Assembly: GCA_946803715.1 (NCBI GenBank)
Contig: CAMPET010000056.1
Location: 191,967-202,150 of the forward strand
From: Beroe ovata
Lineage: Eukaryota; Ctenophora; Nuda; Beroida; Beroidae
DNA length: 10,184 nt
Reading direction: 5' to 3'
Shown here: positions 1 to 7,439 of the stretch, in pieces
Position numbering within the stretch: the first letter of the stretch is position 1
Layout: each line of letters opens with the position of its first letter
The notes under the pieces: model-generated
What the model was told of the DNA's origin: nothing
What the model saw: the letters and a program-made list of their open reading frames with translations, nothing else
The model's database searches: none
Position numbers and translations under genes: made by a program

Positions 1-165
1 GTGGCAGATGTCAAGGAGAGAATCCGACAGAACCACAACCTGGGAAAAAGTAGGATCAGGCTAATTTGCTGCGGCAAGGTCCTCTCCGATAAGACTGCCA
101 TCAAGGATGCCAAAGTTCCCAAGAGTTTCGTAGTTCAAGTGATTGTGACGAATGAACAAGATTGA
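1..165 (+). CDS. UBTD1/2: UBTD1/2-type ubiquitin domain protein, C-terminal exon (partial)
   Basis: Frame 1 is open from the window edge to a TGA at 163-165 and encodes 54 residues; the first codon (GTG) is an internal Val, not a start. The peptide is the second part of a ubiquitin-like fold, with VKERI on helix 1 and a CGKVLSDKTAI segment. It ends in KVPKSFVVQVIV, which closely resembles the end of vertebrate UBTD1/UBTD2 (IPKDYVVQVIV, from memory). There is no C-terminal Gly-Gly, so the domain would not be conjugated; the family uses it as a protein-interaction module. Known family role: UBTD proteins bind ubiquitin-conjugating enzymes of the UBE2D type and affect p53/Mdm2 and YAP turnover (established for human UBTD1). 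The N-terminal UBTD domain lies outside the window. Other UBL proteins are less likely because of the FVVQVIV ending. Confidence 0.78.
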   Translation: MADVKERIRQNHNLGKSRIRLICCGKVLSDKTAIKDAKVPKSFVVQVIVTNEQD

Positions 166-906
166 CTGGTGACATTTGTAGAAAGAGAGAGAGAGTACTG
201 GTGATGCCGGCTTAGTTATATTTGCTGATTTCATTTAATTAATTGCGAGGAACTGACGTAATATGATGTCAGATTGTTGATTATTCAAAACGTTTCTCTA
301 ATTATAGACCCGTGAGCGTGTATGTGTGTGTGTGTGACCGATTGCTGCAATTTTGTGAATAGATTTGTTATCAAACATATGTATTCACAGCTAGGGTAAA
401 GTTTTGTAAGCTATTGATGAAAGCATTGATTCCTAATACTAATGTAGAATTCGTTCTTCCTCATAGGTACTATTGAACTTATGGTTTACAATTAGAATTG
501 GTATTTCTTCCATGTGATAATCAAAATGTAAAGTTACAGTTATCCGGTTTTACTCTAATTCTTCATTTCAAAAAGAATATTCAACTGAAATAATCCAGAA
601 GATATGAATTCAAACTGCTCGAAATAATTCAGTAGTGACGAACAACTCTTAAACCGTGTGTATAGAATTCCTCTTTAAATACATTTTTACAAGTTTTTCT
701 TCAAATTCGCTGGAAACTAATGTTGAGGATAATAACATAAATACAAATATTTGTTTATATCAAACTATTGTCCACTTTGTCCACACAGATGAAATTAAAA
801 AGCCCACACAGAAAGGCAATATCTGCTGTCACAAATGTTTGAGTGCATATTCGTATGGCGCGTTGCAATTTTGCCGATCCGACGCACTAGTATTCAGTAA
901 TTACAT

Positions 907-946
907 CGCGCGCGCAGCCCGGCCCATTAATTTCGCACGCGCGCGT
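907..946. other. CpG-rich alternating purine-pyrimidine patch
   Basis: Two (CG)n-type runs, 907-915 and 934-946, face each other across an 18-bp spacer in otherwise AT-rich DNA. Alternating CG can adopt Z-DNA, and the two runs can pair as an imperfect inverted repeat. Similar patches occur at 3394-3405 and 9548-9577 in this window. No gene is associated with any of them. Confidence 0.4.
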
Positions 947-994
947 AGCACTCCAGACATCGCCTTGATTCTCTATCAACTCTCGAGACACGAT

Positions 995-1004
995 AATAAA
1001 TAAA
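995..1004 (+). terminator. candidate poly(A) signal for UBTD-like mRNA
   Basis: Two overlapping AATAAA hexamers (995-1000 and 999-1004) lie 830 bp after the UBTD-like stop, on the sense strand. They are the first canonical plus-strand hexamers after the stop. A second candidate is at 1253-1258, which would place the transcript end against the PLPP stop codon. No strong GU-rich downstream element is obvious, so the choice between them is open. Confidence 0.4.
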
Positions 1005-1274
1005 GCCATTTGAATATTCGCAAAATCATTATCACTAAAACCGCAATTTGGACAAAAATACAATAGCGTACGTCAATATTCAGAGAAAATAGAATCAGTT
1101 AAAAAGCAGAAGGTGCTGTTCGTTAAGGATGAAGGGGAGAATTGAGGCGGGATTTCATTGAATCGGTGACTTAGGGGGAGAAATTGCAATGAATTAATGA
1201 ACAGCCCCTTAATTCATGAGCATTCTTGAATCTTTATCAATCTGGAATTTAAAATAAATGAATCGTACTAGAAA

Positions 1275-4200
1275 TCACATGATTTTAACAGTATGGAGTT
1301 TGTCCGTAGATTGAGTCCTCGACATCGACTCTAGTCTACCAGACTGAGAGTTGAGCGGTATACCACAATCTTCGCTCCATAGGGGAGGGTAGTAGTAGAA
1401 ATAGCAGAGTGTGGCAACTATCGCACCTATAACACTACCCCACACAATGTCCTGAAACAGATTGCGACATGTAACGCATGTTATATGGACTTGTAATATG
1501 GACTTGTAATATGGACTTGTTCTACGATCTGGACACTCTAGACTATTGCAGACACTGACAACTATTGAATACCATTGCAAACACTGACAACTATTGTAGA
1601 CTATTGCAGACACTGAGAACTACTGTAGACTATTGCAGACACTGAAAACTATTGTAGACAATTGCAGACACTGAAAACTATTGTGGACTATTGCAGGCAC
1701 TGACAACTATTGTTAACACTGTTGTTAACACTATTGTAAACGCACACTGGCCCTACTCATTATACCTGATAATGGTGCCAGTAGTCGCAGTATCGTGTCA
1801 TGGCGATGTAAAGCGCCACTATAATCGGTACAAGCGGCACCACCAATCTGAGCATATTACGGCGTTGTGACGGCGCAGCGCTCCGCAATTTCCCGGCTAC
1901 ATAGTAGGATAAGAAGAGCAGGCCTGCAAACGACCCTAGGAAATAATGGCGGTGTTAAAGTAGACATAGGCAGCTTTCACCCAGCAAAGGAGTGAGAGAG
2001 AGATTGTGGACATTCAGTGGTAAATAAGGTGGGATGGATTGAGATGTGTGACATCAGATGTAATAATTGTGGGGTCAGGGGACTCACAACTCGAGTGTCC
2101 GCTAGGGAAGCTCTTCCTGCCCTCACTGATCGTGTCTGGTGCTCCGTTACAAATGGGAGTCAACCCCTCAAACTTGTGGGTACCGTCAGGGAAACATCGC
2201 GCGTAGAAATCAGGGCGGGGCCGCCCCACCATCAATTTGATGATGTTCGTCACTGTTCCATTGATCAGTATAGCGAGAGATATGCCTGGGTGATATAACT
2301 GCGGGTAGCATGTGGAACTGTTGCTGTGGGTTGCTTACAACACGGATCTGGGGTTGCTAGCAACTTACCGAGTAATCCAGTGACCGCGTCCTTCTTCCTC
2401 CATAGCCACGTCTCAAACGCTATGATTATCAGACACGGAATGAAGAATGTTATCCACTGAAAAGGAAAGCGTTGTCACAATCAATCATCATCTGTAGCAC
2501 ACGTTACCATGCAATACCTTTGCCGTTACCATGGTAACAGGCACAGTTACCATGGTAACAAGGACAGTTGCCACTCACAAAGAGTTGTGAAGTTGTCACG
2601 GATACATCACTGGAGGGGGTGTGGGGGTTTTTGTACAACCACCATTCCTCTGCCTGGATAACCCGGACGAAGGGATCCTGAAAATCCAGCCACCTGCAAT
2701 GGCATAGCGGTGAAAGAGAGGGGTAAAGAGACGAGGGGAGGAGTGGTAGAGGAGGGAGGAGAGAAGAAGGGAGATATGGGGGATGGAGAGAGGAGATGGA
2801 GGGGAGGAGAAGAGGGGAGATACGGGTGTGGAAAGAGGAGGAGAGAAGAGGGGAGATATGGGGGTGGAGAGAGGAGGAGTGGTAGAGAGGGGAGATATGG
2901 GGGGTGGAGTACGGCGGATCAGAAGGCTCACCCGGAATTTTATCTCTGTTAAATACAATTTGACCCTTCTGATCCACACGTGGATCACAGGGTTCATCTT
3001 CTGATCCTTCTGATCCACGTTGCGCTTCCCTGGGATCAAATTGGATTTGAGTGATCCTCCTGATCCACCTAAGGTGGATCAGGAGGATCACCGAATTTTG
3101 ACTTGACCCCAGAGAAGCGCCACGTGGATCAGAAGGGTCACCTTAGATGAGCCCTGTGATCCACGTGCGGAGCAGANATATTTTTGACATCACAAAGGAA
3201 GAATGGAGACGGGAATACTCGATTACTATCAACACTTAAACTTAAGATACGACTATCATTGCACTAAGATTCAAGATTGTATTGTAACGTTGAAAATAGG
3301 ATAGGGCTATCAGAATAACAGAGGCCGGAGGCCGCGGGTCCTGCTAGTTGTTATAGTCCTTCCTAAATAAAAATATCTGCTAGAATTCTTATTGCACGCG
3401 CGCAGGGAGGATTACTATATCGGACAGCTGACATTTCCTTTCACCGATACTTGGCAAGTTGCCATTGGCAACGGTTGTCGGCTGTCACATAATATCAACT
3501 CGATTTGGAGGAGAATACCCTGAAAGATTATAAAAGTTTTAGAGCTCTGACATTTTAGAGTTTTCGCTGTGATAAAACAATCTTTCATTGAAAGCCTCAA
3601 CAGTGGAATTTCCACTCGAACGTAACCGTGCCTTGTTTAATGTTTATACTATTGAAAAACAACACATGATGCAATATTTTCACAGTGTTGAGTCAAAAGT
3701 GAGTCAAATTGTGTTACAGAAACATTGAAAAAACAATAAAAACTGTGAATGTAAAGATCTAATCGTGGAATTTCATGAGCAAGTGAAGCGGAGAACTGTA
3801 GCGGTAGGGGATAATGAGGTGTCAGAATTGCGGTTTGCAGCTTGTATAAAACCGAGTGGAGAGAGGAGTCAAGACACTCTGCCTCAAGATGAAGATTACT
3901 ATTGTGTTTGCTGCTCTGTTCTGTCTCGCTGCCGCTCAGGTTGATGACTGTAAAGACTCCAGGAAGACGCTGAAAAACTGTCTGGAAAAGGGTGAGTTTT
4001 GCTCAGAAATCACGTCAGAATAGAACACAATAAACGCTAGAATAGAACGCAGTTGGCGCTAGTTGCGATCTATTCCAGCCAAGGATAGATCGCAATAAGC
4101 GGTGATTCAAATAGAACACCAGAATTTATCATGCTCGTAATTCAATTTCCCGGTTCTAGCATATTCCCCGCTCAGGATGGACGCCGAATGGACAAGAGTT

Positions 4201-5147
4201 GAACACCGAGGAGTGTAAAGTGGGGGAGGAGGCATCTGTCTCAAAGAAGAAGGCTAAGAAATGCAGTGAGGCCGAGGTATCCCATGTCCAGAATGGTTGT
4301 CCTGCGCTGTGCAAGAAGGAGCCTGAAGAAGAAGAAGAGGAAGCAACAGAGGAATCATTCTTCCTGGAGAATCTATTCGAAGAGGAAGAGGAAGAGGAGA
4401 GTGCAGAGGAAGCGGAAGCAAGGAGGATAGAAGAGTGCACGTTGGAAGGGATCAACCTGCCCGGGGACCAGCTATCGCCCAACTTCTACGAGGGATACCC
4501 TACGGTGGCGTCATGTGCCAAGAAATGCCAGACTACACCGGGGTGCCGGGCTATAGGGCTGAAGAAGGTGGCACAGCGATGCTTCGTGAAGGGTGGCAAT
4601 CACGGGCCCGCGAGACCGGACACCTCTGGCCGTCCCACAGCGAGTCTCCGACTTTGTTGCCTTGAGGGAACGTGCTAAGAGTTCGACAGTGGACAATTAC
4701 AGTGGCTTATGATAATATATTAGTGTGTTCTGTGTAGTACCTTTGTGTGCATGTAAATTGTGTTGGGATCGAGTAAAATTTCGAAAGATACGACAGAGTT
4801 TTATTCTACTTTGTCTAGAGAATGGCGATACCTGGGTTATAATTCTGACGTCTTGGATTCATCCACTTCATCTCAGAATAATTAAATTTGTCACGTGATC
4901 ATCTACCACATTCGTCAGTCTGAATGGAGGAAATTCAGCCACCTGCAAAAGAAGAGAAATTGGTGGAGGACAGATAGCGGGCGATAAAGTATTGACATTT
5001 GAGGAGCAATGTGGTCCTGGGATGCTTGAATTGGGTAATACCCGATAATAATAGTACTTACACGTAGAGAGGACGAGTATTCTACTGAGAGACGAGCACT
5101 GCTCGGAGTAGGATCTCAACTGCTGTTTCCCTCCCCAACATTGCCAT
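1275..5147 (-). CDS. PLPP4/5: PLPP4/5-type phosphatidate phosphatase (PAP2 superfamily), six exons
   Basis: Exons in transcript order: 5147-5086, 2693-2579, 2456-2369, 2285-2088, 1935-1766, 1451-1275. Phases match at every junction and total 810 nt (269 aa plus stop); human PLPP4/5 are about 265-271 aa. Role (family knowledge): integral membrane dephosphorylation of phosphatidate, diacylglycerol pyrophosphate and related lipids. PAP2 motifs are intact: KLMVGRPRP (105-113), PSGH (149-152, catalytic His152), and TR-x5-H-x3-D (201-212, His208, Asp212), with Thr in place of the usual Ser. The last motif is split by the final intron. [31 protein letters not shown] and the YYPPL tail are family signatures. 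Exon 1 is the least certain part: its donor (CA|GTAGAA) is weak, but its peptide [10 protein letters not shown] resembles the family N-terminus and only this donor keeps frame. Intron 1 (2694-5085) holds an entire antisense gene. There are about six hydrophobic segments. Confidence 0.88.
1483..1523. repeat. 13-bp tandem repeat, three copies
   Basis: The word ATATGGACTTGTA recurs with an exact 13-bp period (anchor ATGGAC at 1485, 1498 and 1511) in the last PLPP intron, just upstream (in transcript sense, downstream) of the 29-bp minisatellite. It is non-coding. Confidence 0.85.
1538..1715. repeat. 29-bp minisatellite, six copies, in last PLPP intron
   Basis: The core GCAGACACTGA recurs at 1548, 1577, 1606, 1635, 1664 and 1693, an exact 29-bp spacing, with a few point changes per copy (for example GCAAACACTGA at 1577, GCAGGCACTGA at 1693). 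It degenerates into TGTTAACACT words after 1710. It fills most of the intron 1452-1765. The unit has no unique spacers, so this is a minisatellite rather than a CRISPR-like array. Confidence 0.92.
2503..2572. repeat. 21-bp tandem array carrying two perfect X-box palindromes (RFX-type)
   Basis: GTTACC/GTTGCC words start at 2503, 2525, 2546 and 2567 (22-, 21- and 21-bp steps). Copies at 2525-2538 and 2546-2559 are perfect 14-bp palindromes, GTTACCATGGTAAC, which fit the RFX X-box consensus RYYNYY-N(1-3)-RRNRAC. The outer copies keep only the left half. The array lies in PLPP intron 2 (2457-2578) and its last copy runs into the exon 2 donor. A related zero-spacer palindrome, GTTGCTAGCAAC, lies at 2353-2364 beside the next donor. 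Motif match is seen; RFX binding is inferred. Confidence 0.7.
2709..2915. repeat. purine-rich (GA/GGA) imperfect minisatellite
   Basis: About 200 bp of the plus strand is almost entirely A and G, built from irregular copies around GGGAGATA (2769, 2815, 2851, 2890). In the PLPP transcript this is a long polypyrimidine tract at the beginning of the sequence read upstream of exon 2, ending near the acceptor at 2694. Mirror-like purine tracts can form triplex (H-DNA). Long open frames here on both strands are low-complexity artefacts. Confidence 0.85.
2968..3176. mobile_element. foldback (MITE-like) element with GGATCA motifs
   Basis: The two halves are inverted copies of one another. The centre is a perfect hairpin with 19-bp arms (3051-3069 and 3073-3091) and a TAA loop. 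Outward, 2968-3050 matches the reverse complement of 3092-3176 with scattered mismatches and small indels, including GATCCACGT and the outer CACGTGGATCACAGGG blocks. A further partial copy of the same GGATCAGAAGG motif lies at 2915-2940. No transposase frame is present, so a non-autonomous foldback element is the best reading; target-site duplications were not found. An ambiguous base sits at 3177, at the arm end. Confidence 0.6.
3458..3472. promoter_or_regulatory. candidate X-box (RFX site)
   Basis: GTTGCC-ATT-GGCAAC is a perfect inverted repeat with 3-bp spacer, matching the X-box consensus. It lies in PLPP intron 1, about 385 bp upstream of the TATA box of the nested plus-strand gene. Binding is inferred from the motif only. 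Confidence 0.45.
3667..3706. promoter_or_regulatory. bZIP site cluster: CARE-like and two AP-1 sites
   Basis: TGATGCAAT at 3667-3675 matches the C/EBP-ATF composite element, and two perfect AP-1 sites TGAGTCA occur at 3689-3695 and 3700-3706, 11 bp apart, about one helical turn. The cluster is about 140-180 bp upstream of the TATA box of the nested gene, a normal distance for a proximal enhancer. Stress- or injury-type induction of that gene is inferred. Confidence 0.5.
3845..3851 (+). promoter_or_regulatory. TATA box of nested Cys-rich secreted protein gene
   Basis: TATAAAA lies 44 nt upstream of the ATG at 3889. A TCA initiator-like trinucleotide with A at 3871 is 26 nt downstream, giving a predicted 5'UTR of only about 18 nt. 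A strong TATA with short leader suggests an abundantly or inducibly transcribed gene. Confidence 0.7.
3889..4678 (+). CDS. secreted acidic Cys-rich protein with C-terminal Apple/PAN-like domain (nested gene)
   Basis: Exon 1 is 3889-3991, exon 2 is 4176-4678; donor G|GTGAGT and acceptor CTCAG|GA join in frame to give 201 aa. Residues 1-16 ([16 protein letters not shown]) are a typical signal peptide. Residues 21-80 hold six Cys (21, 31, 48, 64, 76, 80) with a [11 protein letters not shown] start; this faintly recalls ShKT modules but the spacing does not fit. Residues 83-121 are a Glu-rich linker. Residues 122-201 form an Apple/PAN-like domain, C122-x25-C-x3-C-x5-C-x11-C-x24-CC, with the core [16 protein letters not shown]. 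No TM or N-glycosylation sequon is evident, so the product is secreted. It lies antisense inside PLPP intron 1 with its own TATA box. The function is unknown; a lectin-like, matrix or defence role is possible. I recognise no named orthologue. Confidence 0.85.
4057..4101. repeat. small foldback in the intron of the nested gene
   Basis: Arms 4057-4072 and 4086-4101 pair at 14 of 16 positions, including a perfect TTGCGATCTA/TAGATCGCAA core, around a 13-nt loop. The surrounding intron (3992-4175) also repeats AATAGAAC words three times. This may be a miniature element remnant. Confidence 0.5.
4714..4760 (+). terminator. candidate poly(A) region of nested secreted-protein gene
   Basis: No AATAAA is present after the stop at 4678. 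The variant AATATA at 4714-4719 is followed by a strongly GU-rich stretch (TGTGTTCTGTGTAG, then TTTGTGTGCATGT), a normal arrangement for cleavage and polyadenylation. This is a weak call. Confidence 0.35.
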
Positions 5148-6199
5148 GAGCTGTGTGTGATGGACATACTGTGTTTAGTATAGACAAATACGAAAATTCA
5201 TCACAAAGGGGGACTGTCGTACATAAAGGGGGGACTGGAATGGGACTTGGGAGGGGGATATTGGAGACCATAGCAAAGACGGTATGTAATGAACAACCAA
5301 TTAGACATTCCAAACAGCGTGACGTATCATGATATCACAGTATCACACCGCTAAACTAACGTGTTCACAGTGTTTGCATACATGGAACCGAACGAAGAAC
5401 CAATATTTCCAGATTCGAGCGCATTTTACAGTCCGCAATTTACACCCTCTTTTCATCCCTCTGTCTTTCCGACCAATATTCCAGTTGTTAGCTAGTACAC
5501 TAGGCAGTTTATAAATACGGCATGACAACTAACACGAAAGATGAGCTAAATCTACCCACTGAATCGCAACCAACTTATATGCCAGATGGAGAAAGTGTCG
5601 CTGTAAAATGTCGCGAAATTTGTAAGTTCGGCTCATTGCCATTTTGAAATTACAGCATCGTTGATGCGCGGCATCATCAATATTATGGTGAAGATTCCCA
5701 TTGTCTTTCCGAGTATTCCCGGACTAACCAAAATTCGCGACACTTCTAGAAAATTCCTACCATAGCACAAATTTGAAGCAACAATTGTTTTCCCGAAAAT
5801 TTCTCCTATCTGGCGCAACATATTCATCGTCTGGGATGCTGAAAATAATCGGAAACATCTCACTATCTGCATGTTGTCCACTTTATATGCATGTCCAGTG
5901 GACATAGCACTCTATGTCCACTTAATCAAGGAGCTGTTGACGTATAGGAGGGCACACAAACACTGGGTACATACACCATTCCCAACAAACAATGATTGTT
6001 TGTGTGTTTGTGTGCAGCCCATATACGTCCGGTAACGGGGTCAGAGAACGGAAAATTCTGTCACAACGACAGCAAGACGACAGATATCTGCCAGTACACA
6101 CACACAGTAGATGTCTGCCACTGTGACAGCAGTCCACGGTAGATGAGGCAGGTGTATACTGTAGATATCTGACAGGATTATCACACACAGGGAATGATG
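5148..6199. other. PLPP 5' flank and DNAJC7 3'UTR
   Basis: PLPP and DNAJC7 are tandem on the minus strand, so this 1.05-kb stretch must hold the DNAJC7 3'UTR (right part) and the PLPP promoter (left part). No canonical minus-strand AATAAA is visible here, so the boundary is unknown. Seen: a G-run cluster at 5228-5257, repeated AAAGGGGGACTG words near 5206 and 5226, a TTTATAAATA at 5509-5518, and a small hairpin ATGTCC-AGT-GGACAT at 5891-5905. The open frames of 61-90 codons on both strands have no recognisable domains and no coding support. Confidence 0.6.
5228..5257 (+). promoter_or_regulatory. G-run cluster, potential G-quadruplex, upstream of PLPP
   Basis: Four G-runs (5228-5233, 5242-5244, 5249-5251, 5253-5257) with loops of 8, 4 and 1 nt lie 80-110 bp upstream of the PLPP start codon, on the strand opposite the gene's sense strand. 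An imperfect G4 or a C-rich promoter element on the sense strand is possible; this is motif evidence only. Confidence 0.35.
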
Positions 6200-7184
6200 T
6201 TATCCGAATGAGAATGAGAAGCCGTTGTGACTGCCGCCTGCCCGGCCCCCACTGAAGAACTGATTGTGTCCACCGCCACCAGCGCCACCAAAGAACGTCT
6301 GGAATATCTGAGTAGGGTCCACATCTGGGAGGGAGAGAGAGGGTATGTGTGTTTGTGTGTGTGTGTGTGTGTGTGNTGTGTGTGTGTGTGTGTGCGTGTG
6401 TGTTTGTGTGTGTGTACTGTGTATGTCTGTCGGTCTGTGAATTGTGTGTCTGTGTGTACTGCGTACTGTGTGTGCGTATAGTATGTACTGCGTACTGTGT
6501 GTGTACTGCGTACTGTGTTTGTGTGTGTGTGTTTGTTTGTTTGATACTCACTGTGCATTCCACCCATAGGGTCGTCTAGATCCTCGCCGTTGTCATATCG
6601 CATCTTCTTGTTTGGGTCAGACAAGATGGCATATGCCTCGCCAATCTGTCAATAGTCTGTGTGTTTATAAACTGCGTGATATAACATCATACTGCGTGTC
6701 GCGACGCTCTCTCAATCACACAATCCGGTAGACAGTGCAGTGCGCCTAACACACACAGACACTGATGCGTGACACTGCAGTGCGGAACAGTAGTGCCACA
6801 CGATAGTGCTACACCCTGATGTGTGCGACACTGTCACACTACAGTAGCGTACCTCTTTGAACTGTTTCTCAGCGTTGCTCCTCTCCTCCTCAGTACCATG
6901 ACTATGTCTGTCTGGATGATGTTTGAGTGCCGCTTTCTTGTACGCCTTCTTGATCTCATCTTCTGTGGCGTGTTTACTGCAACCCAGAATTTTGTAGTAG
7001 TCTTTTCTCTTCGAAATCTTGAGCTTGTTATTCGCGTCCCTCAGTCTCTGCTTCGATTCCCTGACACAGCATCAACTCAAAAGTATCTGTACACTGTACA
7101 CAACAACGATCAGACACACACAGCAAGACACAGAGACACACACAGCAAGACACAGAGACACAGAGACACACACACACACACAAA

Positions 7185-7218
<34 letters not shown>

Positions 7219-7394
7219 TAATAAAAAAAAAAAGAATATATAAAAAACAAAAGAACGAAAGACACAAAACGAGAAAACACGTCAAAAAACTAGAGCGATA
7301 AAGAAAAANGACAAAAAACAATCAACAGCACACACTCACACACACACAGACACTGACACCCACAGACACAGACACACACACACACACACACACA

Positions 7395-7439
<45 letters not shown>

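Larger units (their letters stand above)
166..1274. other. 3'UTR of UBTD-like gene and convergent intergenic DNA
   Basis: This is AT-rich non-coding sequence between the UBTD-like stop and the stop of the minus-strand PLPP gene, so the two genes converge tail to tail. It contains a short GA run (181-195), a short TG run (323-336), overlapping AATAAA signals at 995-1004, another AATAAA at 1253-1258, and a CpG-rich alternating purine-pyrimidine patch at 907-946. A 115-codon open frame at 656-1003 has no ATG start, no recognisable domain and no coding character, so it is not called. No clear minus-strand AATAAA for PLPP is visible; an ATTAAA (complement of 234-239) is the only close candidate and would imply a 1-kb 3'UTR. 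Confidence 0.6.

Noticed and set aside
656-1003. 115-codon plus-strand open frame
   Set aside because: It starts at GTG rather than ATG, lacks any recognisable domain, lies in AT-rich 3' flank of the UBTD-like gene and includes the CpG patch; eukaryotic context makes it a chance frame.
1538-1715. Regular short repeats resembling a CRISPR array
   Set aside because: The 29-bp period leaves no unique spacers and the host is clearly a eukaryote with spliced genes.
2710-3004. Plus-strand Gly/Glu/Arg-rich frames
   Set aside because: Low-complexity translation of the GA minisatellite; no start context, no domain.
2504-3091. Long minus-strand frames rich in Ser, Pro and Leu
   Set aside because: Only the part at 2579-2693 is coding (PLPP exon 2). 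The rest is translation of the purine tract and foldback repeat.
4156-4482. Minus-strand Ser-rich frame
   Set aside because: It is the antisense shadow of the Glu-rich linker of the nested secreted-protein gene.
4868-5313. Minus-strand frames of 65-99 codons
   Set aside because: They overlap PLPP exon 1 in other frames and show no domain; the correct frame there is the ATG at 5147.
5329-5905. Small frames on both strands between PLPP and DNAJC7
   Set aside because: No recognisable domains, no splice or start support; the region should hold the DNAJC7 3'UTR and the PLPP promoter.
5922-6624. Cys/Val or Thr/His-rich frames across the TG repeat
   Set aside because: They are translations of dinucleotide repeats; only 6200-6324 and 6552-6645 are coding, as DNAJC7 exons.
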